NCBI RefSeq assembly: GCF_003570725.1
Contig: NZ_QWVS01000005.1
Span: 1 to 64,000, forward strand
Direction: 5' to 3'
From: Peribacillus asahii
GTDB lineage: Bacteria > Bacillota > Bacilli > Bacillales > DSM-1321
Length of the DNA: 64,000 nt
In this document: piece after piece, positions 17,026 to 25,762 of the stretch
How positions within the stretch are numbered: the first letter of the stretch is position 1
How the letters are laid out: the number at the start of each line of letters is the position of its first letter
Position numbers and translations under genes: made by a program
The notes under the pieces: model-generated
What the model was told of the DNA's origin: nothing
The model's input: the letters and a program-made list of their open reading frames with translations, nothing else
Databases searched by the model: none

Positions 17026-17802
17026 TTATTGATTAAACACCGGTTTACGTTTTTCAAAAAATGCTTGAACACCCTCTTTGAAATCCTTTGATTCAAAACA
17101 CATGGCTTGTGCAAACCCTTCCAATTCTAGCGTTTCATCAAGATCCGCTAAAACACTCCGATTGACTAATTTCTTCATAAACCCTAGTGCCATATCTGGC
17201 CCTTCCGCAAGCTGTAAGGCTACACGATGCACTTCATCCATTAGTTGTTCATCCTCAACAACACGATTGATTATGCCAATATTTTGTGCCTGTTCAGCAG
17301 ATACTTTTTCTCCTAAAAACATAAGCTCTAATGCACGATGACGCCCTATTAGTTTCGGTAAAAAATGAATGGCTCCAAGGTCAGGGATTAATCCTACCTT
17401 CGCAAAACTTTGGATAAAAGCAGCGGAACGGCTCGCTATAATCATGTCACAAGCTACCGCTAGACTGACTCCCGCTCCTGCGGCAACACCATTGATTGCT
17501 GCAATAACAGGCTTTTCTAAATTCACTATCGAATGAATCATTTCATGTCCAGCTTGCAGTCTCTTTCTACCTGAAACAGCATCTATTTCTTTTAATGCAC
17601 TTAAATCCCCCCCTGCTGAGAATGCTTTCCCTTCACCCGTTAAAACGATGACCTTTACTTCATCATTCTGTTTAACAGAAGTGAAAACATCTTTGAGCTC
17701 TTGCCGCATCTCTAACACTAGTGCATTTCTAACTTCCGGGCGATTTAGCTTAACCGTACAAATTCCATTTTCAATTTTCACGTCAATATTTTCATAAATC
17801 AT
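17026..17802 (-). CDS. crotonase-fold enoyl-CoA isomerase/hydratase, PaaG-like
   Basis: The protein of about 258 residues has LNRPEVRNAL, AFSAGGDL and INGVAAGAGVSLAVACD. The two Glu residues of true enoyl-CoA hydratases are absent (GVSL and FAKVGLIPDLGA), while the Asp of GLIPD matches the isomerase-type active site of PaaG-like enzymes. It is therefore more likely a double-bond isomerase, which beta-oxidation of unsaturated acyl chains requires, than a hydratase. The ATG at 17802 sits after AGGAAGTG; an in-frame start at 17832 is less likely. Confidence 0.8.
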   Translation of the reverse strand: MIYENIDVKIENGICTVKLNRPEVRNALVLEMRQELKDVFTSVKQNDEVKVIVLTGEGKAFSAGGDLSALKEIDAVSGRKRLQAGHEMIHSIVNLEKPVIAAINGVAAGAGVSLAVACDMIIASRSAAFIQSFAKVGLIPDLGAIHFLPKLIGRHRALELMFLGEKVSAEQAQNIGIINRVVEDEQLMDEVHRVALQLAEGPDMALGFMKKLVNRSVLADLDETLELEGFAQAMCFESKDFKEGVQAFFEKRKPVFNQ

Positions 17803-17841
17803 ATTTTCACTTCCTGCCTTTATGATGTACAATCTACTAAA

Positions 17842-18624
17842 TCATTTACCGACAAACTGTGGTGAACGCTTTTCTACAAAAGCACGGACTCCTTCCAATC
17901 GATCTTCCGTATTAATACAACGGTTATAATAGTCTATTTCTATTTTTCTTGCCTCTTCATTTGACATCCCGAATAGTTCATCTACAGCCGCTTTACAATT
18001 TTGAACGGCCAGTGGGGCATTACTAGAAATTTTTTCTGCTAATGCTAGCGCTTCTTCTCGTATATCGCTTGATTTTGTTAAAATATTAACAAGCCCCGCC
18101 TGATCGGCTTCTACACCAGAAACCAATTTCCCTGTACACACCCACTCTTTCGCACGATGAACTCCGATACGTTTAGACAGTAGCCTTGTACCGCCGCCGC
18201 CAGGCATAATTCCTCGTGTTACTTCAGGTAAACCAAAGCTTGCTGTTTCTGCAGCTACGATCATGTCGCAGTTTAAAATCATTTCAAATCCTCCTGCTAG
18301 TGCATATCCATCGACTACAGCTATTACGGGCTGTTTTAAATCTTGTATACTATTAAACATATTTTGAAATAGTTGATGCTGCGTACGCCATTCTGTTTCT
18401 GTCATATTATTTCGTTCTTTTAAATCAGCTCCAGAGCAAAAGGATTTTGGATTAGAAGAGGTAAGCAAAACGACTCTAACATCACTTTTGGCTATCGTTT
18501 GAAAAATTTCGAGAATTTGCTCGGCCATCTCTGAGTTAAATGCATTTCTTGCCTCTGGACGATTTAACACAATTTCCGCAATAGTGCCTGTTTCTCCAAC
18601 TCTTTTCCATTCAACAAATGCCAT
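17842..18624 (-). CDS. enoyl-CoA hydratase
   Basis: A 260-residue crotonase with both catalytic Glu residues: GGFEMILNCD and ASFGLPEVTRGIMPGGGG, plus the oxyanion segments FCSGADLKER and LNRPEARNAFN. It hydrates trans-2-enoyl-CoA to the (3S)-hydroxyacyl-CoA, opposite in stereochemistry to the MaoC pairs. It is 9 bases from the previous stop and is co-transcribed with the isomerase-like gene. It could also act as a methylglutaconyl-CoA hydratase feeding the HMG-CoA lyase. Confidence 0.88.
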   Translation of the reverse strand: MAFVEWKRVGETGTIAEIVLNRPEARNAFNSEMAEQILEIFQTIAKSDVRVVLLTSSNPKSFCSGADLKERNNMTETEWRTQHQLFQNMFNSIQDLKQPVIAVVDGYALAGGFEMILNCDMIVAAETASFGLPEVTRGIMPGGGGTRLLSKRIGVHRAKEWVCTGKLVSGVEADQAGLVNILTKSSDIREEALALAEKISSNAPLAVQNCKAAVDELFGMSNEEARKIEIDYYNRCINTEDRLEGVRAFVEKRSPQFVGK

Positions 18625-18684
18625 AATTGTCTTTCCTCCTCATTCACATTAACACTCATAATGCTTTTTTAATTTTCAGATATT

Positions 18685-19884
18685 TCAATTTCCAACTGGC
18701 GTATGAGTACCAATTACTCCTTTGCTTCTAAAATCATCAATGTTAGCTCTAGAGTAATTTAATGCCGATAAAATTCCCTCGGTATGCTCTCCAAGAAGCG
18801 GTGCATGAGAATGAATTTTCCCTGGCGTATGTGAAAATTTAATAGGGAATCCAATTTGCTTAATCATTCCCGCTACAGGATGATTCATTTCAGTAAATAA
18901 CTCTCTCTCAATAATTTGAGAATCTGAAAAGATTTCATCGATATTATAAACAGGTCCCACACATGTATCTTTTGTTTGTAATAAATCCAGCCATTCTTGC
19001 TGATTCCTTTGCTTAAACAATTCACTCATATCTTTCTTTAACTGTTCTTGAACGTCTTCAGGTCCTTCATGAAGTTCAATCCATTCTGGCTTTCCAACTA
19101 ATTCACAAATTTCTTTCCAAAATTTCTTTTCCGATGCTCCGACTGAAAGATATTTCTGATCCTTCGTTTCGTAGACATTGTAAAAAGCAAAGTGGCCATC
19201 CAAACGAGTTTTCCCTCTTTCTGGAGTAGAACCTGAAGCAAAATAATCTGAGAGTGCCGCATATAACCATGTAACAGCGCCATCTAGCATCGATACATCA
19301 ACATATTGACCCTTTCCGGTTTTTTCTTTATGAAAAAGTGCCATCATAATGCCGGATAGTGCCATTAATGCCCCTCCGCCTAAATCAGCAATTTGAACCC
19401 CTGGAACGACTGGTTTTCCATCCTTCTCACCAATCAAACCTAATATGCCGCTGTAACCGATATAATTGATATCATGTCCAGGTAAGCGGCGATAAGGACC
19501 AGTTTGTCCATAACCTGTTAACGAACAATACACAATTCCTTCATTAATCTTAGAAATTTCATCATAACCGATACCTAATCTATCCATGACTCCTGGTCGA
19601 AAGCTTTCTAAAATAACATCCGCGCTTTCAGCCATTTTCTTAAAAATCTCTTTGCCTTCTTCAGTCTTAAGGTTTAATTCAATACTTTTTTTATTTCGAT
19701 TTACCGTTAAATGTCTGGCTCCAATTTCTTCAATGGCCGGCTTTCTCCAACGTATATAATCGCCTTGTCCTGGCTCTTCAATCTTAATGACTTCTGCTCC
19801 GTAGTCTGCCATAATTAATGAACAATAAGGCCCTGGAAGTAGCCTTGATAAATCTAATACTTTAACTCCGCTAAGTGCTCCCAC
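18685..19884 (-). CDS. CaiB/BaiF family CoA-transferase or racemase (2 of 3)
   Basis: A 399-residue protein with LPGPYCSLIMADYGAEVIKIE, a central GHDINYIGYSG, the likely catalytic Asp in GVQIADLGGGA and a C-terminal PLLGEHTEGILSAL. The GHDINY motif is racemase-like, while the full length and the LLGEHT tail are common in class III CoA-transferases, so both activities remain possible. It is the first structural gene downstream of the IclR regulator, which suggests it acts early in the pathway. Confidence 0.8.
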   Translation of the reverse strand: MGALSGVKVLDLSRLLPGPYCSLIMADYGAEVIKIEEPGQGDYIRWRKPAIEEIGARHLTVNRNKKSIELNLKTEEGKEIFKKMAESADVILESFRPGVMDRLGIGYDEISKINEGIVYCSLTGYGQTGPYRRLPGHDINYIGYSGILGLIGEKDGKPVVPGVQIADLGGGALMALSGIMMALFHKEKTGKGQYVDVSMLDGAVTWLYAALSDYFASGSTPERGKTRLDGHFAFYNVYETKDQKYLSVGASEKKFWKEICELVGKPEWIELHEGPEDVQEQLKKDMSELFKQRNQQEWLDLLQTKDTCVGPVYNIDEIFSDSQIIERELFTEMNHPVAGMIKQIGFPIKFSHTPGKIHSHAPLLGEHTEGILSALNYSRANIDDFRSKGVIGTHTPVGN

Positions 19885-19917
19885 ATTATTACTCCTTTTT
19901 TTAAAAAGTATTTTTAG

Positions 19918-19937
19918 CCTTTTAATCTTATAAAAGG
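19918..19937. promoter_or_regulatory. candidate operator palindrome between iclR-type gene and the catabolic operon
   Basis: CCTTTTAATCTTATAAAAGG has complementary 6-7 bp ends (CCTTTTA and TAAAAGG). It lies 34 bases upstream of the CaiB gene in the 120-base gap after the regulator. IclR proteins bind short palindromes close to the promoters of their targets, so this is a reasonable operator candidate. Confidence 0.35.
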
Positions 19938-20004
19938 GAATTTAACAATTGAGATTTTTTATTGAGTTACTTTATAATAGTATTGGATACGCTTACAACA
20001 GTGA

Positions 20005-20787
20005 TTAAAAACTCCTAATTCTTTTACTGATTTCATCAGCTACTTCTTTCATTAGCTTGCCTTTTACATGAAGATCTTCTTTTTCGAATTGAGAAGTAAA
20101 ACCAATTAACTCTATGGACATTTCAACTTTATTTCTAGTATCAAAGATTGGAGCTGCTATGCCACACAACCCTTTTATATACTCTCCATAAGTAATCGCA
20201 TACCCAGTTTTCTTTAAATTCTCAATATCTCTTTCGATTAGTTGTAAGTCCTCTTCTGAAAATGACTTTAAGCCTTGAGCTTGTTTTAAATAATATTCTC
20301 GTAATTCCTTATCCATATATGCTAGAAAGCACATTCCAAATGAACCGTCAGTAATTGAAAAATGTCTTCCTACTGATACACTTACTCCAAAATCACTAGC
20401 TTCTGATTTTGCTATAATGGCTAATTTATCTTCACCAATTTTATTAACTAGAATCGAAGTCATGCCGGTTTGTCTCGTTAAGTCTTCTAGATAAGGCATA
20501 ATGACAGAGATATAATCTAAATGTTCCTTTGCTCTTTCCCCTAAAACAACAAGATATGGACCTAGCGTATATCTTTTTTTATCCTCTAAATATCGAACAA
20601 TCGAAAGGCTCTCTAAACTTTGTAAAATCCTGTAACAAGTGGCTGGACTCAATGATAAGGCATTAGCAATTTCCGTTACAGTACTTTCACTAAAACGTTT
20701 ACGACTGAGCAACTTTAGTATTCCAAAGGCATTTTCCAATGCTGGTACTGAATATTTCTTTTTTTCCTTAGTTTTAGCATTTTCCAT
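20005..20787 (-). CDS. IclR-family transcriptional regulator of the catabolic operon
   Basis: A 260-residue protein. An N-terminal winged helix reads VPALENAFGILKLLSRKRFS, then TEIANALSLSPATCYRILQSLE as the recognition region. A C-terminal effector-binding domain includes YAITYGEYIKGLCGIAAPIFD. It heads the run of minus-strand genes that reaches down to 1374, so it is the obvious pathway-specific regulator, responding to an acid or acyl-CoA. A TTGACA/TAAAAT promoter precedes it. Confidence 0.88.
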   Translation of the reverse strand: MENAKTKEKKKYSVPALENAFGILKLLSRKRFSESTVTEIANALSLSPATCYRILQSLESLSIVRYLEDKKRYTLGPYLVVLGERAKEHLDYISVIMPYLEDLTRQTGMTSILVNKIGEDKLAIIAKSEASDFGVSVSVGRHFSITDGSFGMCFLAYMDKELREYYLKQAQGLKSFSEEDLQLIERDIENLKKTGYAITYGEYIKGLCGIAAPIFDTRNKVEMSIELIGFTSQFEKEDLHVKGKLMKEVADEISKRIRSF

Positions 20788-20809
20788 TTATTTACACCTC
20801 TTGATTATT

Positions 20810-20838
20810 ATTTTATATATAAAAACTTTTTTTGTCAA
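20810..20838 (-). promoter_or_regulatory. sigma-A promoter of the IclR-family gene
   Basis: On the minus strand TTGACA (20833-20838) and TAAAAT (20810-20815) are separated by exactly 17 bases, about 20-50 bases upstream of the regulator start. The promoter begins immediately after the upstream terminator at 20840-20870. Confidence 0.65.
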
Positions 20839-20839
20839 C

Positions 20840-20870
20840 AAAAAACACTACTAATATTCAGCAGTGTTTT
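20840..20870 (-). terminator. intrinsic terminator after the 20889-22067 dehydrogenase gene
   Basis: On the minus strand the stem AACACTGCT/AGTAGTGTT is followed by a T-run. It separates this acyl-CoA dehydrogenase gene from the IclR gene. Confidence 0.7.
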
Positions 20871-20888
20871 AAGAAGTAGATAAACTTG

Positions 20889-22067
20889 TTATAGTCCCAT
20901 TCTCTTTGCAATAATCACTTTCATAATTTCATTTGTTCCTGCAAAAATCGGAAAAACGGCAATATCCCTATAACGGCGAGCCACTTTATATTCTTCCATA
21001 TACCCATATCCCCCGTGCAGCTGCATACATTGAGAAGAAATTCTTCTTGCTATATCCGTAATCCACCATTTCGCCATAGAAACTTCTGTTACAATATCCT
21101 CACCGTTTTGGTGTCTGACAACCAACTGGTCAATAAATGTGCGCCCTACCTGAACTTCTGTTGCTATTTCAGCTAGAGTAAATTGGGTATTCTGAAACTT
21201 ACTAATTGGCTTGCCGAAGGCCTCTCTTTCTTTCACATATTGGAGGGTTAACTCCAACATATCTTCAGCGGCCACCTGACCTCCAATTGCCGCTAAAATA
21301 CGTTCCTGCTGCAATTTAGCCATTAAATATTTAAAACCTTGACCTTCCTCACCAAGCAAATTAGCAGCAGGGACTTTAACATCTTCGAAAATGAGTTCAG
21401 CCGTATCCTGGGAATGCATGCCGACTTTGTCTAATTTTCTTCCTCTTGAAAATCCTGGCGTGTCTCTTTCTACTAAAAATAAACTAACCCCTTTATGCGG
21501 AGGACTTGCTTGCGGATTCGTTTTACAGGCTACAATGATTAAATCAGAGAGAATCCCATTTGTAATAAACGTTTTCTGACCATTAATAATATAATTATCA
21601 CCATCTTTAATAGCGGTTGTACGAATATTAGCTAAATCTGAACCTGCTCCTGGTTCTGTCATAGCAATAGCAGTTATGATTTCCCCACTTACACAGCCAG
21701 GGAGATACCTTTGTTTTTGTTCCTCTGTTCCAAAGGAATTTAAATAAGGGACCACGATATTGCTATGTGTTCCCATTCCAGAAAGCCCCGCCCCGACTCT
21801 ACCTAATTCTTCAGATAGAATAATAGATAAACCAAAATCACCACCGACACCGCCGTAATCTTCACTTACTTCCGGACACAAAAATCCATTCTCACCCAGT
21901 TTTCTCCATAACGTTCGAGGGACTACTCTTTCTTTTTCCCATTGTTCAAAAAAAGGAACAGCTTCTTTTTCTAAAAACCTCCTTAAAGATTCTTGAAACA
22001 TAATATGTTCTTCCGTGAAATAAGGACGATTTGTTTTTTGAATATCATATACAGCAGTATTTGACAT
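20889..22067 (-). CDS. acyl-CoA dehydrogenase, long-chain/isovaleryl type (4 of 5)
   Basis: A 392-residue enzyme closely similar to 11131-12309 and 25763-26938. It has AIAMTEPGAGSDLANIRTT, the catalytic Glu in KLQQERILA, MQLHGGYGYMEEYKVARRYR and a C-terminus IFAGTNEIMKVII. The gene is alone between a terminator and its own promoter-like sequence (TTGATC, 16 bases, TATAAA), so it is probably transcribed independently of the large operon. Three paralogs probably cover successive or differently branched acyl chains. Confidence 0.9.
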   Translation of the reverse strand: MSNTAVYDIQKTNRPYFTEEHIMFQESLRRFLEKEAVPFFEQWEKERVVPRTLWRKLGENGFLCPEVSEDYGGVGGDFGLSIILSEELGRVGAGLSGMGTHSNIVVPYLNSFGTEEQKQRYLPGCVSGEIITAIAMTEPGAGSDLANIRTTAIKDGDNYIINGQKTFITNGILSDLIIVACKTNPQASPPHKGVSLFLVERDTPGFSRGRKLDKVGMHSQDTAELIFEDVKVPAANLLGEEGQGFKYLMAKLQQERILAAIGGQVAAEDMLELTLQYVKEREAFGKPISKFQNTQFTLAEIATEVQVGRTFIDQLVVRHQNGEDIVTEVSMAKWWITDIARRISSQCMQLHGGYGYMEEYKVARRYRDIAVFPIFAGTNEIMKVIIAKRMGL

Positions 22068-22081
22068 TTGTTTCCCTCCGT

Positions 22082-22109
22082 TTTATAAATCATTTATTTT
22101 TGCGATCAA
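22082..22109 (-). promoter_or_regulatory. candidate sigma-A promoter of the 20889-22067 gene
   Basis: Minus-strand TTGATC (22104-22109) and TATAAA (22082-22087) are spaced 16 bases apart, immediately before the ribosome binding site GGAGGG. Confidence 0.4.
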
Positions 22110-22259
22110 TGAACAAGTCATAAAAAAGCCCCTTATAATGGGATGACAGGTGATTCCCTTATTTCCCCCCCACTAAAAAGGACCACTTATGATGGACAAG
22201 GATAGGTAAAAAATAACCTTAGATAAAATTGGCTTTCGTTGGTTTATTCAACTAGTTTC

Positions 22260-23837
22260 TTAATGAACCTTATTTTCTTGAGCATTTGAGCGCAAAACCG
22301 TTTTTAATACTTTGCCAGCTGCATTTCTTGGGAGGGAGTCTATAAATTCGATTATTCGTGGTTTCTTGTAGGAGGCGATATGCTGCTTACAAAATTCAAT
22401 AACTTGTTCTTTCGTTAATTCCTTTCCAGGTTTTAATACAATACATGCTTTAACCGTTTCTCCCCATCTTGAATCTGGAATGCCGATTACAGCTGCTTCT
22501 AAAATGTCGGGATGACGATAAAGCACTTCTTCAAGTTCTTTAGGATAAATATTTTCGCCACCGCTAATAATCATGTCCTTTTTACGATCAACTACATAAA
22601 TATAGCCATCTTCATCCATGCGAACTAAATCACCACTATGGAACCATCCCCCTTTAAAAGCTTCTTCCGTTGCTTCAATATTTTTATAGTATTCCTTCAT
22701 CACAGTTGGCCCTTGATACACAATTTCTCCGACTTCTCCTACAGGTACATCATTCATCTCGTCATCTACAATCCGAATTCGAACATTAATAGATGGTTTT
22801 CCAACAGATGCTGTTTTATTATTGCGAAGAGAATCTTCACCATACAAATAGGTTGTAGATGGGCTCATTTCCGTTTGCCCAAAAGCTTCATATACGTTAG
22901 CGTTTTTAAATACTGTCATAATGCGTTTCTTTATTTCAACAGGACAAATAGCCCCTCCCAACGAGCAATTTTTCATTGAACTTAAGTCATAATCTAATAG
23001 ATTAGGAACTTGGAACAAAAAGTTCCACATTGCTGGGACTAAAAACATCGAATTGATTTTTTCATTTTGAATGGTTTCAAGGACGTTTACGGGTTCGAAT
23101 TCTCGATGAAGAACAATCGTACCTTCCGTTAGACAATTTTGTACTAAAAGAGATAACGCTGCTATATGGAAAAGAGGAGGAATCACTAAATGTTTTGTTC
23201 CTTTTGGTGAAGAATTATGATATAGCTTGTTCATACCATTAATATAAAGATTTTTATGTGTCAGCACTGCTCCTTTCGGCCTACCAGTCGTTCCAGATGT
23301 ATAAATAATGATATGGGAATCTTCGTCATTTAATCTCTCTATATTTTGATAGCTTACAGGATTTTTAAAAATGGTTTCATATGAGATAGCATCGAAATCA
23401 AGTTCTTTCTCTACAGTATCTACTATTACAATCATTTGGAGTTGCGGAAGCTTATCTATTATTGAGCGGATAGTCTCAATAAATTCTGCTTCAATAAATA
23501 ATATTTTCACATCCGAGTTATTTACAATATATTCAATTTCACTAGCAACTAAACGGAAATTAACCGGAACGAAGACACTTCCATTTAAACTCGTCCCAAA
23601 ATATAATTCTACAAAAGGAATTCCGTTTTTAAATAGACAACCCACTTTGTCATTCCTGCCGATTCCTTGTTCTCGAAGCCATCCTGATAAATGAGAAGCA
23701 CGTTTAAGTAGTTCTTGATAGGTTAATCGTTGATGCTCATATACAAAAGCGACTCTCTTAGGTACATTATGTGCAGCACATTTTAACGCCTCTCCAATAA
23801 GCAGCTGTTGAGATAAAGAAACTTTTAATTGATCCAT
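22260..23837 (-). CDS. acyl-CoA synthetase (AMP-forming), second ligase
   Basis: A 525-residue ANL enzyme with HIIIYTSGTTGRPKGAVLTH, AFGQTEMSP, GGWFHSGDLVR, DRKKDMIISGGENIYPKEL and the catalytic-lysine end PRNAAGKVLK. It is clearly different from the ligase at 7437-8990 and belongs to the FadD-like group that activates medium to long or aromatic acids. It stands alone with gaps of about 190 and 340 bases on its sides, so it probably has its own promoter. Confidence 0.9.
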   Translation of the reverse strand: MDQLKVSLSQQLLIGEALKCAAHNVPKRVAFVYEHQRLTYQELLKRASHLSGWLREQGIGRNDKVGCLFKNGIPFVELYFGTSLNGSVFVPVNFRLVASEIEYIVNNSDVKILFIEAEFIETIRSIIDKLPQLQMIVIVDTVEKELDFDAISYETIFKNPVSYQNIERLNDEDSHIIIYTSGTTGRPKGAVLTHKNLYINGMNKLYHNSSPKGTKHLVIPPLFHIAALSLLVQNCLTEGTIVLHREFEPVNVLETIQNEKINSMFLVPAMWNFLFQVPNLLDYDLSSMKNCSLGGAICPVEIKKRIMTVFKNANVYEAFGQTEMSPSTTYLYGEDSLRNNKTASVGKPSINVRIRIVDDEMNDVPVGEVGEIVYQGPTVMKEYYKNIEATEEAFKGGWFHSGDLVRMDEDGYIYVVDRKKDMIISGGENIYPKELEEVLYRHPDILEAAVIGIPDSRWGETVKACIVLKPGKELTKEQVIEFCKQHIASYKKPRIIEFIDSLPRNAAGKVLKTVLRSNAQENKVH

Positions 23838-24180
23838 CTAATTCCCCTTTCGACACTTATAAATGAAGAAAATGATTATTCAGTTTCAAATCTTATGAAA
23901 ATAACACGGTTATAAGTTCCTCCTTCGTTTCTTGGAGGAGAAGAAACCATTCAACTTTTCTGAAAAGCGGACTTCATACGCCTTAAGCAAAAAATCATAT
24001 GAATCAACACTATTCATTAATATAGTTAAATTTTCATATAGAAGAATTTCATTGATTCTATCCAGAACATTTTAAAGAAATAAAAAGGATTCTAAAACAA
24101 TAGAACCCTCTTTATTTCTATTTGCCCTCCTATTACGTAACATACAAGAAGTTTCATTAATTATTACTTATTAAAATCTT
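23838..24180. other. 343-base intergenic region with two hairpins
   Basis: No credible coding frame is seen. Near 23920-23941 CTCCTTCGTTTCTTGGAG can fold into a short hairpin. At 24073-24119 lies the terminator listed separately. The remainder is AT-rich and must hold the promoter of the synthetase gene, but no clear -35/-10 pair was found. Confidence 0.5.
24073..24119 (-). terminator. intrinsic terminator after the PaaI thioesterase gene
   Basis: On the minus strand GGGTTCTA and TAGAATCC pair around a short loop, flanked by further A/T pairing, and end in TTTTTATTTC. It would end the transcript carrying the dehydrogenase, TRAP binding protein and thioesterase genes (26938 to 24181). Confidence 0.65.
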
Positions 24181-24591
24181 TCAACGACTTCTTATTCTTT
24201 TAAAGGTGCCAGTTGCTTTCGCTAATAATCGACCATTAGAATCTTCGATTATTCCTTCAGCAGTCATAATGCTTTTTCCATGTTGAATAACATTAGCTCT
24301 TGCAATCATTGTTTCCCCATTTTCTACTGGAGCAAAATAATTAATAGTCACATTCACTGTCACAATAGGTTGTTTAATGACTGTACGAATAGTTGCTCCC
24401 ATCACTGAATCGAGAATACTAAAATACACTCCTCCATGTACGCCTTGATTCACATTTAAATGGGCAGGAGTAACTTTAAGAGAATAAACAACAGAGCCTT
24501 CCTCGAATTCTTCTAATTTAATGCCTAAAAAATTGTTAAATGGGCTGTTTTCATAAATTTGTCTCATATCTTCCATTGATTCCACTAGCAC
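24181..24591 (-). CDS. PaaI-type hotdog thioesterase
   Basis: A 136-residue hotdog-fold protein with LNVNQGVHGGVYFSILDSVMG, the typical HGG segment of PaaI/YbgC thioesterases, and a C-terminal AKATGTFKR. It hydrolyses acyl-CoA thioesters and would rescue CoA trapped in dead-end intermediates. The start is GTG at 24591, about 8 bases after AGGTGA. It is the last gene after the TRAP binding protein gene, separated by 36 bases. Confidence 0.85.
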   Translation of the reverse strand: MLVESMEDMRQIYENSPFNNFLGIKLEEFEEGSVVYSLKVTPAHLNVNQGVHGGVYFSILDSVMGATIRTVIKQPIVTVNVTINYFAPVENGETMIARANVIQHGKSIMTAEGIIEDSNGRLLAKATGTFKRIRSR

Positions 24592-24627
24592 AAAGCGTCA
24601 CCTCTTCTTTAACTCAGGATTAAGTTT

Positions 24628-25692
24628 TTACTTATATTTTTCTAGTTTTTCTTTATACACATTTAGTACTTCTTCATACGAATGGCCGTCAGATTTATTC
24701 TTTTCTAACCAAGATTGATTAAATTCTTCCGTTACCTTTGTCCATTCCTCTTGTTCTTTCTCTGTTAATTCTGCTATCTTTCCGCCGTTTTTTACGAAAT
24801 CCTCATTGAATTTATTCGTTTCTTTCTTATAAATTTCTCCTGCTGATTCCATAATTTCTTCTCCCGCTTGGATCATCGCTTTCTGTGTGTCCTCAGAAAG
24901 TCCTTGCCAAACCTTTTCATTAATTACTAAACCATGTATAACGGACCCCACATGTGGAAAAACTCCATAACTAAGAATTTCCTCTGCTCCGGAACTTTTT
25001 ACAGCCATAGAGTAGTAATTAGCCGCTTGGATAACTCCTTTATCAAGAGCTTCATACGTTTCTCCATGAGAGATTGTAACAGGGACTGCTCCTATAGATT
25101 GATACATCTCACTTGTAATACCTCCTGCTGTTTTCACCTTCAAGCCTTTTAAGTCTTTTGGCACACGAATTTCCACTCCTGTTGTCCAAATTTCGTTCGG
25201 AGGAGATACATGAGTCAAAACAGGTCTTACTCCGTTAGTTAAGTAATCTTCTTCTAATAAAATAGAACTTTCTTGCACTAAGTCGCGATAAGCCAGTGTT
25301 CCTTGATTGGACGTCTCATTAAGATTTGGAAGGCCCGCCAGCATATGGGTATAAGGCATGTTATCTGGGAAATAGTTAGCTGGATAGATACTAATATCAG
25401 CCACACCATCCTTTGTTAACTTCAGGAGATCTTGAGCTTTCCCTAATTGTTCGCTAGGGAAATATTGAAATTCAACGTTTCCTTCAGTTAACTCTGTCAC
25501 TCTTTCCATCCAAGGTTCTGTTACCGCTGTATAAATAGGAGATGTATCAGCAAAATAAGACGCTAATTTCAAAGTAACTTTTTTGTCTTCCTCTTTTTCT
25601 GAGTTGTTTGTAGTACTTGAACTACAGCCTGCTATTAGCAGAGAAAGAGTAGTCATAATCGATGTGAAAATTAAAAGTTTCTTTTTCTTCAT
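24628..25692 (-). CDS. TRAP transporter substrate-binding lipoprotein (DctP family), orphan
   Basis: A 354-residue protein with a lipoprotein signal (lipobox LLIAGC followed by SSS), then the DctP fold including LGKAQDLLKLTKDG and AANYYSMAVKSSGAEE. The position of the conserved substrate-carboxylate Arg reads GLKVKTAGG, so Lys replaces the Arg seen in the paralog (GVKTRTLGG at 34133-35188). No membrane subunits lie next to it; it may deliver ligand to the DctM/DctQ proteins at 35245-37108. It lies between dehydrogenase and thioesterase genes, which suggests it captures the pathway's substrate. Confidence 0.88.
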   Translation of the reverse strand: MKKKKLLIFTSIMTTLSLLIAGCSSSTTNNSEKEEDKKVTLKLASYFADTSPIYTAVTEPWMERVTELTEGNVEFQYFPSEQLGKAQDLLKLTKDGVADISIYPANYFPDNMPYTHMLAGLPNLNETSNQGTLAYRDLVQESSILLEEDYLTNGVRPVLTHVSPPNEIWTTGVEIRVPKDLKGLKVKTAGGITSEMYQSIGAVPVTISHGETYEALDKGVIQAANYYSMAVKSSGAEEILSYGVFPHVGSVIHGLVINEKVWQGLSEDTQKAMIQAGEEIMESAGEIYKKETNKFNEDFVKNGGKIAELTEKEQEEWTKVTEEFNQSWLEKNKSDGHSYEEVLNVYKEKLEKYK

Positions 25693-25705
25693 TAAATTAC
25701 CCCCA

Positions 25706-25720
25706 ATTAAAGCGTTTATT
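25706..25720. promoter_or_regulatory. weak cre-like site before the orphan dctP gene
   Basis: TTAAAGCGTTTATTT carries the AAAGCGTTT core of CcpA sites but departs from the consensus at both ends. It lies about 15-30 bases before the dctP start. Confidence 0.25.
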
Positions 25721-25762
25721 TTAAGCCATTCACCGTAAATACTAAAACAAATTTGAATACGG

